Below are positions 45,364 to 57,614 of a stretch of DNA of 64,000 nt, piece by piece. Below the pieces are notes generated by a model. The model had not been told where the DNA came from and did not search any database. It worked only from the letters and a program-made list of their open reading frames with translations. Origin of the DNA: Chromobotia macracanthus (lineage: Eukaryota; Chordata; Actinopteri; Cypriniformes; Botiidae); the NCBI GenBank assembly GCA_036877525.1, contig JAZGTH010000002.1:9842501-9906500 (forward strand), written 5' to 3'. Position 1 is the first letter of the stretch, and each line of letters starts with the position of its first letter. Made by a program: the position numbers and the translations under genes.

Positions 45364-46946
45364 CAACCCCAAATCAGAAAAAGTTGGGACACTATGGAAA
45401 ACACAAAGTGATTTCTAAATTTACTTTGACTTGTATTTCATTGCAGACAATACAACAGCACATTATTTAATGTGTTCCTCATGGTTTTTTTAGGGGGTTT
45501 TTTCTATTTTGGTTTGTCTATTTTGGTTCTTGCAACACATTTAAAAAAAAAAAGAGCAGTAAAGCATTTACAGCTTTGTAATGTTGCCATTCCTTTTCAC
45601 AACACTTAAAAGATGTTTAGGGACTGAAGACACCAAGTGAAGAAGTGTTTCAGGTGTAATTTTGTCCCATTCTTGCTGCAAACAAGTCTTAAGGTGGGCA
45701 ACAGTACGGGGTCTTCGTTGTTGCATTTTGCACTTCAAAATGTGCCACAATTTCTCTATTGAAGACAGGTCAGGACTGCAGGCAGGCCAGTCAAGTACCT
45801 GTATCCTCTTCCTCCGCAGCCAGGACTTTGTAGTGTGTGCAGAATGTGGTTTGCATTCTCTTGTTGAAATATGCATGGACGTCCCTGCAAAAGATGTCTT
45901 CTTGAAGGCAGCATATTGTGCTCCAAAATCTCTATGTACTTTTCAGCATTAATGGTGCCATCACAGAAGTGCAAGTTATCTTTACCAAGAGCACTGACAC
46001 AACCCCATACCATGACAGACCCTGGCTTTTGGACTTGTTGCTGGTAACAGTCTGGATGATCCTTTTCTTCTTTGGTCCGGAGCACACAACGTCCATTTCT
46101 CCCAAAAAATACCTGAAATACTGATTCATCTGACCACAGTACACGTTTCCACTGTGTGATGGTCCATCCCAGATGCCTCCAAGTCCAGAGAAGTCAACGG
46201 CGCTTCTGGACACTGTTAACATAGGGCTTCTTTTTGGCACAGTACAGTTTTAACAGTTTTAACTGGCATTTGTGGATGTAACTACGTATTATGGTACTTG
46301 ACAAAGGTTTGCCAAAGTAGTCCTGAGCCCATGTGGTGATATTGCTTATAGATGAATGACGATTCTTGATGCAGTGCCGCCTGAGGGATCGGAGAGCACG
46401 GTTGTTCAGCTTAGGCTTGCACCCTTGTCCTTTACGCACTGAAATTCCTCCACATTCCTTGAATCTTTTAATTATGTTATGCACTGTTGAAGGTGAAATA
46501 AGCAAATGTCTTCCTATCTTTCTATGAGGAACATTGTTTTTAAACATTTTAATAATTTTCTCACGTATTTGTTGGCAAACTGGCAATCCTCTTCCCATCT
46601 TTGCTCCTAAAGGACTAGACCTTTCTTGGATGCTGCTTTTGTACCAAATCATAATTACAATCACCTGTTGACATCACCTGTTTCAAGTCACATCATTATT
46701 TAACCAATTTACCTGATTACTAGCCCTAAATTGCTCCTGTTCCAACTTTTTTTGAAATGTGTTACAAGAACCAAAATAGGAATTTTGTTTTTTGAAGAAA
46801 AAACAATAAAACTCATGAGGAACATATTAAATAATGTGCTGTTGTATTGTCTGCAATGAAATACAAGTAAAAGTAAATTTAGAAATCACTAGTTTCTTTT
46901 TTATTTGTGTTTTCCATACTGTCCCAACTTTTTCTGATTTGGGTTG
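45364..46946 (-). mobile_element. Tc1-like DNA transposon with long terminal inverted repeats, inactive
   Basis: About 1,583 bp. Left end CAACCCCAAATCAGAAAAAG, right end its inverted copy. The inverted repeats run about 125 bp, including ACACAAAGTGATTTCT, ATTTCATTGCAGACAATACA and TATTTAAT, with a roughly 17-bp insertion in the right copy. The transposase is on the minus strand and is broken into four frames between 46664 and 45568. These show a helix-turn-helix region (PHRKIGRHL, STVHNIIKRF), the GSVMVWGC block, FQQENANH where FQQDN is usual, and CSPDLSSIEKLW for the last acidic residue. Frame breaks and the D-to-E change make it non-functional. It appears inserted beside a TA repeat, as expected for TA-targeting elements. 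Confidence 0.9.
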
Positions 46947-46949
46947 GTA

Positions 46950-47610
46950 GTTCAAAGGTATGTTTAAAGGGGTGATTAACTCAATTCTAGAGTTATGTAT
47001 TGTAACTCAGCAGAACTTACTTCAGGGCTAGGTGTATAAAAGACAAAACCTTTCGTCACCATTTCATCCTGTTTTAATCATTTAAATATCAGTCATTTGT
47101 TTGAACAGGCAAAGCAGCAACTGGAAAGACAGGATAGGTGCACCTCCTCCAGTAAAACAAGGAATTCTTTCTGTAAAGATTGACAAACAACACAGCACAC
47201 AACACAATTCTCTATCATTAACAATCACTGGAGTGTGATCCTGCTGACTTTACACAAAGGCTAGTTTTGAAAAGGAAATGGGTATAGATTGTGATTGCAA
47301 TAAGGGGAGGTTCTCTACATTCAAGAGGACTTAGAGAATCGTTTTAGAGAAAGTTTTACAGGCCATTTCTTTAAATTATTGTAGCTCTACCTTTCATCCA
47401 GTTGAAGAGAGAGGCAAAGATATGTCAGCCTTCAGCTGCAACTGACTCACAAGGTGAAACAACAAAAGGAATACAGAGAGAAAAAATGAAAACAAAAAAA
47501 CGAAAGAGATAGCCACAACAGTGAAAATGATAAAAACAGATCACATGGCCTATGTTTACTTAGTAGGTTTTTACTGAAGTCGTTTGTCCAGTCAAACAGG
47601 TGAGTGAAGT
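46950..47610. other. intergenic, nothing recognised
   Basis: AT-rich with short purine-rich runs. No coding sign. Confidence 0.4.
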
Positions 47611-47617
47611 GAGTTCA

Positions 47618-47706
47618 TTACCAGAAGTGAAAGAGGTAGTCAGCGATCCTTATCAGGCTCTCCACAGAGGTCTTTATCTTCTCTGCTTCCTGACGCCTCC
47701 AGATGT
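47618..47706 (-). other. possible 3'-terminal coding exon of an unidentified minus-strand gene
   Basis: An acceptor ATTTTCAACCGCAG (AG at 47707-47708) is followed by a 29-residue frame, beginning DIWRRQEAEKIK and ending IRIADYLFHFW before TAA. It looks like an amphipathic helix. Codon use is more GC-rich than the surroundings. I found no upstream exon that joins it with confidence and I do not recognise the protein. Confidence 0.3.
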
Positions 47707-47719
47707 CTGCGGTTGAAAA

Positions 47720-50700
47720 TAACGGTTTTACAAACTACCTCTAAACCTCACATAAATCTTTCTAAATATAAATCAACATGTCTCATTTGGCATGCCTGAG
47801 AAAGTGACCATTTAACTGAATTGTGATGTATTTTTTCTGTGATTATCATCTGCTAGTTTGTGAACGACAGCTTTTAAAGAGACTGATGCAAATGTTTTTT
47901 AAAAAAAGGATACCTGAGTCACGAATGTGCTGAATGCTTGTATCAATTGTCAAGATTTTGGTTAAATTTCTTTTTAGCTTTTTCTTTACTTTTTAATATC
48001 TTTATGCCTTCACATAAAGTTAATTTTAAATAGTCCTGCACTGTGACAAACGAATAGTCACAAATAATCAAAATTGTATGTATAAAATAGTTTTACTATT
48101 TTAAAAGTTTTAAATGGTTTTAGAACACAAGTGTCAACTATGAAAAAGTCATCTACTGAAAAACTGATTCATTTTGCGAACAGATTGAGAAGTGAATTCC
48201 AACAGAAACATCCCACACTCACATACAGCTGTGGAAGAAACTAAGAGCCCAAAGTCCAATCACGTTAACCTCACTATTGAGATGGTAAATCCTATCTCAC
48301 TAAGTGTAGAGCCATGTCTGGTTTAGACTACAGGGTCACAGGGGTTAAGGTTTGCTTTGTTTCTTTATCAAGGCACAACACCCCGTGAGAGAGAAATGAG
48401 TTCTTACTTAAGTAGAGAATAGTTTTGCTGCAATGCAAATACCAGCACTGTTGCTTGCATTAAATGCATAAAATACATAAACTGTCTGTCAAGCATAGAA
48501 TCTGTTTAGACATAATAACAAAAAGGATAAATGTTCAATATTTCAATTCACACAAGATCTGTTGCCCTGGCAACATAATGAAAAAAAGTGTATTATATTA
48601 AAACCAAGAGACAATAAATGCCCAATCAAGTCAAACAAGTTTAGCTAAAAATGTTTAAAAGGACATGCTAGTCAAGAACTTAAAAACTGAAATGGTTTTG
48701 TGTAACAGTTTGGCTCTGTATTGGCAAACCAACAATCAATTAGTTCATTGATTAAAATTTAGTCAGAAAACTGTGACTAAGGTTTGTTGACTTAGTGATA
48801 AAAACAGTTCTTATGTTTGCCTGATGATTGCTGGTCAAGATAGATCCATTTTTATTAATGGTTTGTGGGACAATGAGTCATTTGATTTAAAGAGATCTTG
48901 GCACTGCAAATAAATCGTCACTTATTTGTGTGGACGTGATTGTTAGTAATGCCTTTAAGATGAAACTTATATTAGGTTTCTATTATATTAGACCTGTATT
49001 AGGTCAATATTAGGTTTTAAACTCTGAGAATGTCAGCTAAAAAAGTGTATATTCTAGGAATTATGTGTGTTATAGGATAAACTAAAAACATACTGAGACA
49101 AAAAAAAGAGGAGGGGGACAAAGGAACTGAATGAAAGAGAGAGGTGAGTTATTAAAGACAGACAAGGAAAAGACAGAAAACAATACTTAGAGGTCAGGTC
49201 CTGACAGGTGTGATCAAACTCATCACAATCTCCCAGGATAAAGGAACTCACAGCCACCACAGGGGGTCACTCTGCACTTGTCACAACCAATCAGAGAGAG
49301 TGTGGCCTATGTTTGTGTCTCCTCACTGTGAGCCCTTTCTAGCCAATCAGCTTGATTGATTCTGGGTTTGACTGACAGGGATGAGGAAGGAGCTGCATAG
49401 CGTTTAATACAGGTCAGTGGAGCTAGTAGGCATGATGTAAACTATTTTGGGATGACACAATTCAAACTGCTCTGTCTGTGTTTGTGTTTTAGTAGTGTAT
49501 CCATGGGGCATTTAACATATTTTCCATGAAAATGTCTCTTGAAGACAAGTTTTAAAATTCAACTCACTTATATGTGTGTGTTCGCATGTAAATACCACAT
49601 AAATGGCAATTGACACACATCCAAAATGAATTAGTCACAATTGCCGTTTTAGTACTTTTTTTTAGTACTTAATTTAATACTATACAGGTGCAGCACATAT
49701 TTGTTAATGTGTTTGAGTATGCACAGATGTAAGTGTGTTTGTGTGTTCAAGTCATTCATTTAACGTTTATTTTAGTTTTGGGGAGGGGCTGAGTTAGTGC
49801 AAGGAGGGTCATAAACACACTGGTTTGGTTTGGTGCAGATTTATTGTATTCTTCCACACTGCCCCCACAGTGTTTTGAGTATTGTTGTTTGACTGTATTA
49901 CAGGCTCTAGGGAAAAACTATACACACAAACCTCATTTTCTTTCTCTGCTTACCTTTTCTTTTTCGGCTTTCTCTTCTAAACCTCTTTTATCATCTATTG
50001 CTCACTTTTTTCTCTACGACTGTGGCAAACATAAAAGCCATTGTGTAGCCACAGCACAGTTACTTCCTGTCACAAACCAGCTCCACCGCTTTAAAATTAA
50101 TACAAATGCACAATGTATAAATTCCTGGTTAATCAACAGCGACGTCTATGGGTCATATATGGTCATGACAACAGATATTTGCCATCTTATTATTTTACAT
50201 ACTTTTATTTGTTAGCCTTTGGGTGAGATGTACATTTACATACAAAACAAAAAGTGACTTTTCAGCTGTAATTTATGATGTTTTCTCTGCTTGGTGTCTA
50301 TAGTGCTCCGGTCATGAAACATTTCTGCACCAGCAAGAGTCAAACACATGCACATATACACACATCTCCAAGGCACTGACCTTGAGTTGCCATGGCAACC
50401 TCTCTGCTCCACATTAAGCTACATTAAGTACAAACATTAAGTAAGCAGGCATGCACACACTGACTTTTACATGTGCATGTAAAGTATGTATAACACAGGC
50501 CTGAGTGGGCCTTAGAAATTGTTGCTAATTTTTGGTAGAAATTGTTGTGATGATGCTGTTATTTATGAGTGAATCTCATGTATGGTTTGTTTCAGTAGCC
50601 TGGACCCTCTTACACGTGCAGAATTTGTATTATCTACGTCTTAATTAACAAAGTGTATCTTAATTAACAAAAGTCTATGTGTAATATATGATTCATATAT

Positions 50701-50992
50701 TGCAAAGACAAACAGATCTTTATAACTATATTTGCCACTGCAGCTCATCTGAGTGTGTCGTCAAGACGACAAGGTTAATCCTTAAATAACTGCTTCTCAA
50801 CTAGTTGCATCAAAACAAATAAATTGAAGAAACTTTTAAAAAAATTAATCCAAAAATGACACCATAAATCAAACCAGGGAACATAAAATGGTTTGTGATG
50901 TTATAAGTGATATTCTCATTAGCATATAACATTATATAATAATTATATTTATTTGTTTGTTTATATGTATTTGATGATACAAAGTATATCTT

Positions 50993-51024
<32 letters not shown>

Positions 51025-52040
51025 TCTATCTATGAATTATCATCCAGAAACTCTCTGTCACTCAGCCAGTCTTCACATATGGTGCCCCATACACAGATAT
51101 ACAGGCTGAAGCATCAGTTGCTTTGGAATGCACAGATGTGAAGAAAAAACACAGATCTGCACACACATACAGTAATAAATATACATGCCGGACCTCTGTG
51201 AATTAACATTTATGTCTATCAAGAGTTCAAGCCCGTCCCATTAGGTGAGACCTCCCTCCTGCTCCATCTTCTCTTGCTGCTTCTCCCCCTTTCACTGCTC
51301 ATTTCCTGTTACTTGGTTACCGGTTGCCTCAAACTGCTTGGGCCAATTGTGTTGCCATGGTGACCATGCCCATTCTGTCGTTTCCCAACAGCCTTTTGGC
51401 TCTCCTGTCCTGACATTCCCCACTGCCCCCAGCGTGCCTGCCCAGGCCTTGGCCCACCCTACACTGAGGTCTCACAAGGTTGTCTATGTGTGTGTTTGTG
51501 TGATTGCCCCCCCCCCCACATACACACACTTTGTAAGACAAACAGAATGACCACCCACCAATACAGGCAATTTAACACCTGCTGAAGAATTCATGCCTTT
51601 TCTGCATAGAACAAGAAAGGTAAAGGTTGAAAAAAGGTACATTCGTAAGGGAAAAACAGCTACTACAATAAAAACAACAATTCATAGGTATTAAGAGCAT
51701 TATTTCAGTCTTGGTTCTGAAGAACTCTCTTAATACCTGATTCAATTTATTCAGACTATCTAAAATGCGCAGTGTTGGGGATCCTGCAGGGCCAGGACTG
51801 CGAAACACTAATTTATAGTCACATGATGGTGCTGAGTTGGAGTGTTTTGTAGTGAACTTTTCAGAATAGAAACACCAGGGAGTTTAATACATATAAACAC
51901 ACACACAAACAAACACAAGTCCACTTTTCTGATCAGAATACATTTTAATACATGAGAATATTTGTGCCAGCGTGTTACATGATTCTGTACGCGTTGTTAG
52001 GAATCTTTCTGGAGCCAAAATATGATCTGATGTATTGCAT
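47720..52040. other. long non-coding stretch
   Basis: No supported gene. It holds a (TCTG/TCTA)n microsatellite at 50993-51033, a run of C at 51507-51518, and CCAAT-type words near 49290-49360. Remnants of hAT-like text (GGGCCAGGACTG) occur near 51790. Confidence 0.4.
50993..51033. repeat. (TCTG)n(TCTA)n microsatellite
   Basis: A short TCTG run passes into about seven TCTA units. Confidence 0.9.
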
Positions 52041-52044
52041 CTAT

Positions 52045-52266
52045 CTATTTTGATAAAGCTTTTAAAACAAAGCGTACTGCAGTGAGGTTAAATTTAGAAT
52101 TCAGTTCCAAGGGTGACCTTAAGGTGGCAGCAGTGAATCGATCATCAGTCAACTCATCATCAGCTATCAACGGGGAAATATTAACGCTCTTCGTCAGCAT
52201 TTCAACTTCATCTGATTCAGCACTTCCCACACATTCTTCCTCAATCTCTCTGCTTTCCCCTGTCAA
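52045..52266 (-). other. acidic open frame, possible exon
   Basis: A 73-codon minus-strand frame reading TGESREIEEECVGSAESDE at one end and AVRFVLKALSK before TAG. Its acidic, non-repetitive composition is protein-like. A weak acceptor (TTGACAG) sits at its upstream edge. No family recognised and no partner exon found. Confidence 0.2.
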
Positions 52267-53348
52267 TCACTCCTTTAGTTTTTAGGTCTCCCTCAGATTA
52301 AAGGATTCTAGATAACGAACTAGATAAAACATCAAATATATGATAAACACAGTAATGCATATTACATGAAGGTCCATGAGGCATTTCCTTATAAACTCTC
52401 TCCTTATGAAAACATCCATGCTCACACGCGAGCTTACATACAAAGTCAGAGTGCATCCCACAAAAGACGCAGGATGAGCCTGACACTAATCGCCACAGTC
52501 TGAGTGCAAGACCTGCCACCATAGGGCTGTGATGAGTCATGTGACCCTCTAAGGGATCTGAAAGGGGGAAGATTGCTTCTCTCTCTCCCTCCTCCAGTCC
52601 TAAATGACAGGGTTATGGAGAAGATGGCTGAACGTTCATCATTGTCCTCCTGTGATGGGGGAAGGACGAGTATTAAGTTGGGGAGGAGGGTAATTATGAA
52701 GCGAGAGGCTTATTAACAATGTGAAACGATAAACCCCCTTCTTGCACAAATACACACACACACATTTTGACAAATGTGCACCCCCTTTACCCTTTCATTT
52801 CACCAGCTGATCCTGATGTAATTTGGGCCGCGGGGTGTTCCGGCACCAATCAAAGGGGCAAAGGTCAAGAGAGTCAAAAGGTCTTAAATGGGAAAGATGA
52901 GAGATGTTATGCTGTATACATTTTAGTCAACAATACAGACATTGCTTAAGTGTGCGAGACATATATGCATTCACAAACACTTAAACATGCCCAATATGGT
53001 ACTTATAGGTGAACACACCAAGAGTCACATTATTTTTCATAGCTTGTAATATTTACCATGGGTTTTTGTGTTCACACAGAATAACAAGATACTCCAGATG
53101 AGCGTAGAAGGATGCTATAGAATTACAAAGAGAGAAAATTGAAGCGTTTAAGAGCGACAGAGAAAGATGGAAGAAGACAGAGGAAAAGGAGAACAGATGA
53201 GAAGGAAGAGCTTTTAAAAGAGGGAAATCAAGGAAAGGGAGGGAGAGATTAAAAGAGGAAAAAGTGGCTTTTTTCCTAAGCTAAGTTCTAAGCTAATGCA
53301 CAGCTTTAGTTACACCCACCCTGAGCTGGCAAATATAAGCAGTAGAGT

Positions 53349-53354
53349 ACACAC

Positions 53355-53411
<57 letters not shown>
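53349..53411. repeat. (CA)n microsatellite
   Basis: About 30 CA units with one interruption near the left end. Confidence 0.97.
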
Positions 53412-53415
<4 letters not shown>

Positions 53416-53419
53416 AAAC

Positions 53420-55160
53420 AGCAGCCTCCTCTGCACTGGCAGAGTAATCCCCTCTTCTCCATTCACTTCTGCACACACATGCTCTCAATGGGAGTGAGAT
53501 ACATTCTTTGTTGCTGTAATAGAGACCTGGCATGCTGAAGCCAAAGGCTGGTGATGCACACAGTGTTGGTGGCCGAAGTAAAGAGAGAAACACAGGAAAA
53601 CAATGACACAGAAACATAAACTTGTAGAACCACATGCACAAAGACAAAATAAGAGCATCCCTTCAGTGCCAGCATGTTTAATCATACCCAGAGGGCATGA
53701 TGTAGAAATGTTAGGGTAAGCTCTGCTCAGAGCCTCCCAGCCTGTTAGCGATTAGCGCGTGAGCTGATCTGCTAACTCAGAAATAACGCTTAGGCCCAGA
53801 ACGGACCAATCACATCCAGACCTGACAATGGCACGTCTCTGTCCAGAGTTAAGTCAAAATGATGAAACTAAGAGAAATGCCTTCACTTTGAGCACGCACA
53901 TGCTTTTTGAAAACTTGAATACCACACCTGAATACCACATAGCTGTTGTAGTTTTTAATGTATAGTGATACAAACCAATAGTCTACCTTATATATGACCA
54001 AATGTACATTATCATGCAAGAAGTAAGAAAACTAATTTTCTTTAAGTAAAAATCTGTCAAAATGATGATAATCAGAGAAGTATTGAGAAATATATAATAA
54101 TATTTTTGGGGCAGATGTTTAAGACAAACATGTTTTAAAAATTGTTCAGTTGAATGTCACTTAGGACTGTATATTCTCTTTCTGTTGGTTTGTAGTATTT
54201 CCACAAAAATGTATTATCCCAAAAAAAAAAATACTTACAATGTGTTATAAATGTACCTAACACACCACCACTATCACATACTAATGGTTATTATAGACAG
54301 GAGGATCATGTACAACACAGAAGTTGTATGAAATTATCAGCTGTTCTGGCTATTTTTATCAGAAACTGCCTTAGTAGTATTTAGTGGTCATTATTATACT
54401 AAATTACTTTAACTTATCTTTCTTGTTCATAATTAGCTTGCTATAGTTATTAATTAGCTAACTTTAAATTGTGTCTTTTTATAGCAATTCAAGGTAAGTG
54501 TTTTAAAGTTAATTACTTGCCAACACGTTGCTATATTCTAACATGTTTATCTCCTTACATTGGCTCCTGTTTCTTATGTCAGGACCAATGAAGAAGTGTG
54601 TTCTTAAACACCACTGCACAATTTCTCTTAATTGTGAACTATACAAATGGTAAAGAAAAAAATCACTCCTAACAAATTACAGAGCCCAGATTTATATTGC
54701 TAATGTAAGTTATCTCTTTTGAGAAAAACAGAGATAGTTTTAAAAAAGGTGAAATTGCTGTCATTGAGGCAACTAAATAAAAAAATGATTAAAATACATC
54801 TTCCCCAAAAATCAATTTTAATCTAAATGTAGTCTTGCCTTGTGATGTTAATTGGTATCTTTGCTAACTAAAGGGGTGCACATCTGGGACAGATATGCAG
54901 GGTGCTGCCAATCAAAAGGTGGGATTTAGTGCTGTCAATCAAAATTTTATTGCCTCTCACTAATCAATTCAGTTCACTGCTGGAGAAAATGAACATGTAT
55001 TTAAACAGGGTGAAATGCCCCTTTAAGAATCAGAAAACATCAAAGGGCTACATCCCTTTCAGCTTCATCCATTACGCCCATGAAAATTCCAGAAAGAATT
55101 CTAGAGCTCAGGAAGGGTTCTGGAATTCTGAAGTGACTCCAGATCTGGGAACAAGATTTT
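53420..55160. other. intergenic, no supported gene
   Basis: Mostly AT-rich. A moderately GC stretch at 53700-53850 could be a conserved element but shows no frame or known motif array. Confidence 0.35.
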
Positions 55161-55166
55161 AAAGCT

Positions 55167-55331
55167 CTAATCAGGTTCCAGGACTGAGAGAAGATTCTGG
55201 AGCTGTAAGAGTTTAGTGAGGCAATGCAGTCTGGATGGGGCAGATACAGGCGGCCTGTTCTGCTTCTTCAGCTGCTGGAGCTGAGCTGCTGTCATAGCAA
55301 CAGCAGCCGACATCACCAGCAGTCCCAGCAT
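55167..55331 (-). other. 54-codon small ORF with signal-like N-terminus
   Basis: The frame begins MLGLLVMSAAVAMTAAQLQQ, a hydrophobic segment followed by a Gln/Lys-rich stretch, and ends SVLEPD before TAG. The start has an A at -3 (GACCATG). It may be a microprotein or a chance frame; no family recognised. Confidence 0.18.
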
Positions 55332-56299
55332 GGTCCTCGACACAGCCCCGGAGCACTCACACTACTGACAGAAGAAGAGAACGTGTTCACATACCAGCAC
55401 TCACATATGGACACACACATACACACAATACAACCAATATGTACACACACCCCATAAAATACTGTTACAAATTGTGTTAAAAATGAGCAAGCATACAAAC
55501 ATAGAACCTAACATAAGAGGAAGCAAAACACTTAACCACATGCTCATATGTCACAGACATGGTCACCGACATCATGGTATGATAACAAAAACCTCAGCAC
55601 CCTTCCAAGAATGATCTATAGGAACACACGAATAAACATTAATGGGTGGAGTCTGGGTTTTAATTTTCAAATCTGAGCATCTAAACAACTGCAGTATTTC
55701 TGCAAAGATGCTTTAAAGACAAGCATGTTTTTACAGGTTCATCCATAGACCTACATATCATCAAATTGCTTAACTATGATAATAATACAAACAATCAATA
55801 TTTATTGTTTTACTGAATGTAATATTTTTAAAAATATTTAAACAGTAACACATACTGATATTCACAGGTGTGCAAAGTGTGGCGTGTTTGAGTTGTTGCA
55901 GTCAGCTCACCTGTAATTCTCCACAATTTGCCTAAACACTTAGGAATTAAATCACCAGATTCTCTCTTTTCTTTTCAGAAAAAAACATTAAACTTTTGGC
56001 TTCTGTTTACTGATATAGATTAATGATATAGAACCCAGGCGTTCGATTTATACTTTTTGGTGGCTGTATGGTCGGATTTATTAGACTGACAATCTGTTAT
56101 AACATCACTATACAACACGACACAGATTTTGCGCATTAATACAAGGTAAATAAATAAAAGAAAAAAAATGCGACTTGTATTGTTATTGTTATTATACAAG
56201 ACAATTTTACAATTGTACAAGACAAAAACAGCATTTAAACTCCCTTGACGTAATACTGCGTTTTATTCTATTTAATACAGATATATCTTGCCGAATTTG

Positions 56300-57272
56300 G
56301 ATTCATGTAAATAATAGCAAATAGTCGATGTTTTACCCCCATGTCTTTTTTTATTGCGACAGCAGCTACTGCCTGCCCGCTTTGTAACCACTGCGTCCAC
56401 GCGCTGCACTACTTCCTGAAAAAAGAACAAGAAAATACCACTTCATTACGAGTGTTTTTCATTTTATTTAAGGCACGCCAGACGTTTTCGCCGCAAAACT
56501 ACCAACAGCTATTAAATCCCGAGGATTGCAAACAAGAAATGTCAATTTGGGACGGTCTCTAGCGTGGCGGTGCGCTGTTCGTGTCAGTGCTTTACGCGCA
56601 GGTCCGATTCAAACAGGTGGAAAGGCTGGGACCGTCCTAGCGCTTGACGGGGGCTGGCGAAGGCAGTCTTTTGTATCCGCAGAGGCTTTTGTTGCAAACT
56701 GCTCAATAAATAAACAATCTGAATCATTTTTCCTAAACACCATCGCGCCTTTTGACATCAACAGGCTCGTGCCACATCCCGTATTAGAACGTCGCCTCGG
56801 CCCGGCCGTGCGCAAAGTGGGTCGTGAAAGTCTATTACGCAGAGCTCTTTCCATCTTTTCTAGACCCATATCCTTTTCATTGTTTTTCTATTTACAGAAT
56901 CGGCCTTCAGGGTTTTTCCCACTTGCACTGGTCCTTGAGTCGTTTACGCACAGGTGGGAGATACCCGCTTGGTTAGGACAGCCCCCTCTCTCAGTTCCTC
57001 CGCGGATGATGTGTGCAAGTGACATTTGCCGTTGCGGTTTGGGACAGTAGGCGAGGCGTCTCTGCAAACAGGTGTGCGGCTACCCGAAACAGGCACACAT
57101 ACGACTTTTACCGGCTTATTTAGCGGAGGTGGACATCCAACACCGGTGTCGAAGCTAACATACTCGTAGCGGGACAGGGAGAGGAGGGGGAGTCTACTAT
57201 CATTTTCAGTTATAGGCTTTGTAGTTGCATTCTGTCGTTTCGAATAGGGGCACGGCTCACAAAGAGGAAGAA
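56300..57272 (+). promoter_or_regulatory. nol4l: nol4l CpG-rich promoter and 5' UTR region
   Basis: CpG density rises sharply from about 56340 and stays high to about 58250, spanning the first coding exon. A 174-codon open frame (56526-57050, plus) is best explained by the high GC content, since it has no recognisable domain. The transcription start lies somewhere here. Confidence 0.5.
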
Positions 57273-57614
57273 ATGGCAACTAAGAAACCATGTACGGATT
57301 TAACGAAAAGGAGCCGAAGTCCCGTCGTGCTGGAGGCAGAGATGTTCAGCGAATTTCAGGACTGGTGTCTCCGGACTTACGGGGACTCGGGTAAAACAAA
57401 GACCGTCACCCGCCGAAAATACAACAAAATTATGCAGACCCTGCTACAGAACGAAGAGTCCGACGGTGTCTATGTCGACAACAGCCACATCAACGCCAAA
57501 TTCAAATTCTGGGTGAAGTCCAAAGGGTTTCAGGTCGGCAGCAACATCTTGGGCGAACACAACAAGAAAGAGCCATCAGGGAAGCCCGTCCTGTACGTCC
57601 CTGTCAAGTCTACG
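57273..57614 (+). CDS. nol4l: nucleolar protein 4-like, first coding exon (partial gene)
   Basis: A 114-codon exon with start context GAAGAAATGG and donor ACG/GTAAAG after phase 0 (exon end 57614). Residues about 24-110 carry the conserved NOL4/NOL4L N-terminal block: FQDWCLRTYGDSGKTKTVTR, then NAKFKFWVKSKGFQ and VLYVPVK. NOL4-family proteins are nuclear/nucleolar with poorly known biochemical function. The remaining exons lie beyond the window, as intron 1 is long in this family. NOL4L is preferred over NOL4 because the vertebrate neighbourhood of DNMT3B and MAPRE1 contains NOL4L; the sequence of this exon alone does not exclude NOL4. Confidence 0.85.

Noticed and set aside
53296..53538. Open frames through the CA repeat
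   Set aside because: Dinucleotide repeats give long frames by chance.
56526..57050. 174-codon plus-strand open frame before nol4l
   Set aside because: Lies in a CpG-rich leader/promoter. No domain, and the nol4l start is in a different frame downstream.
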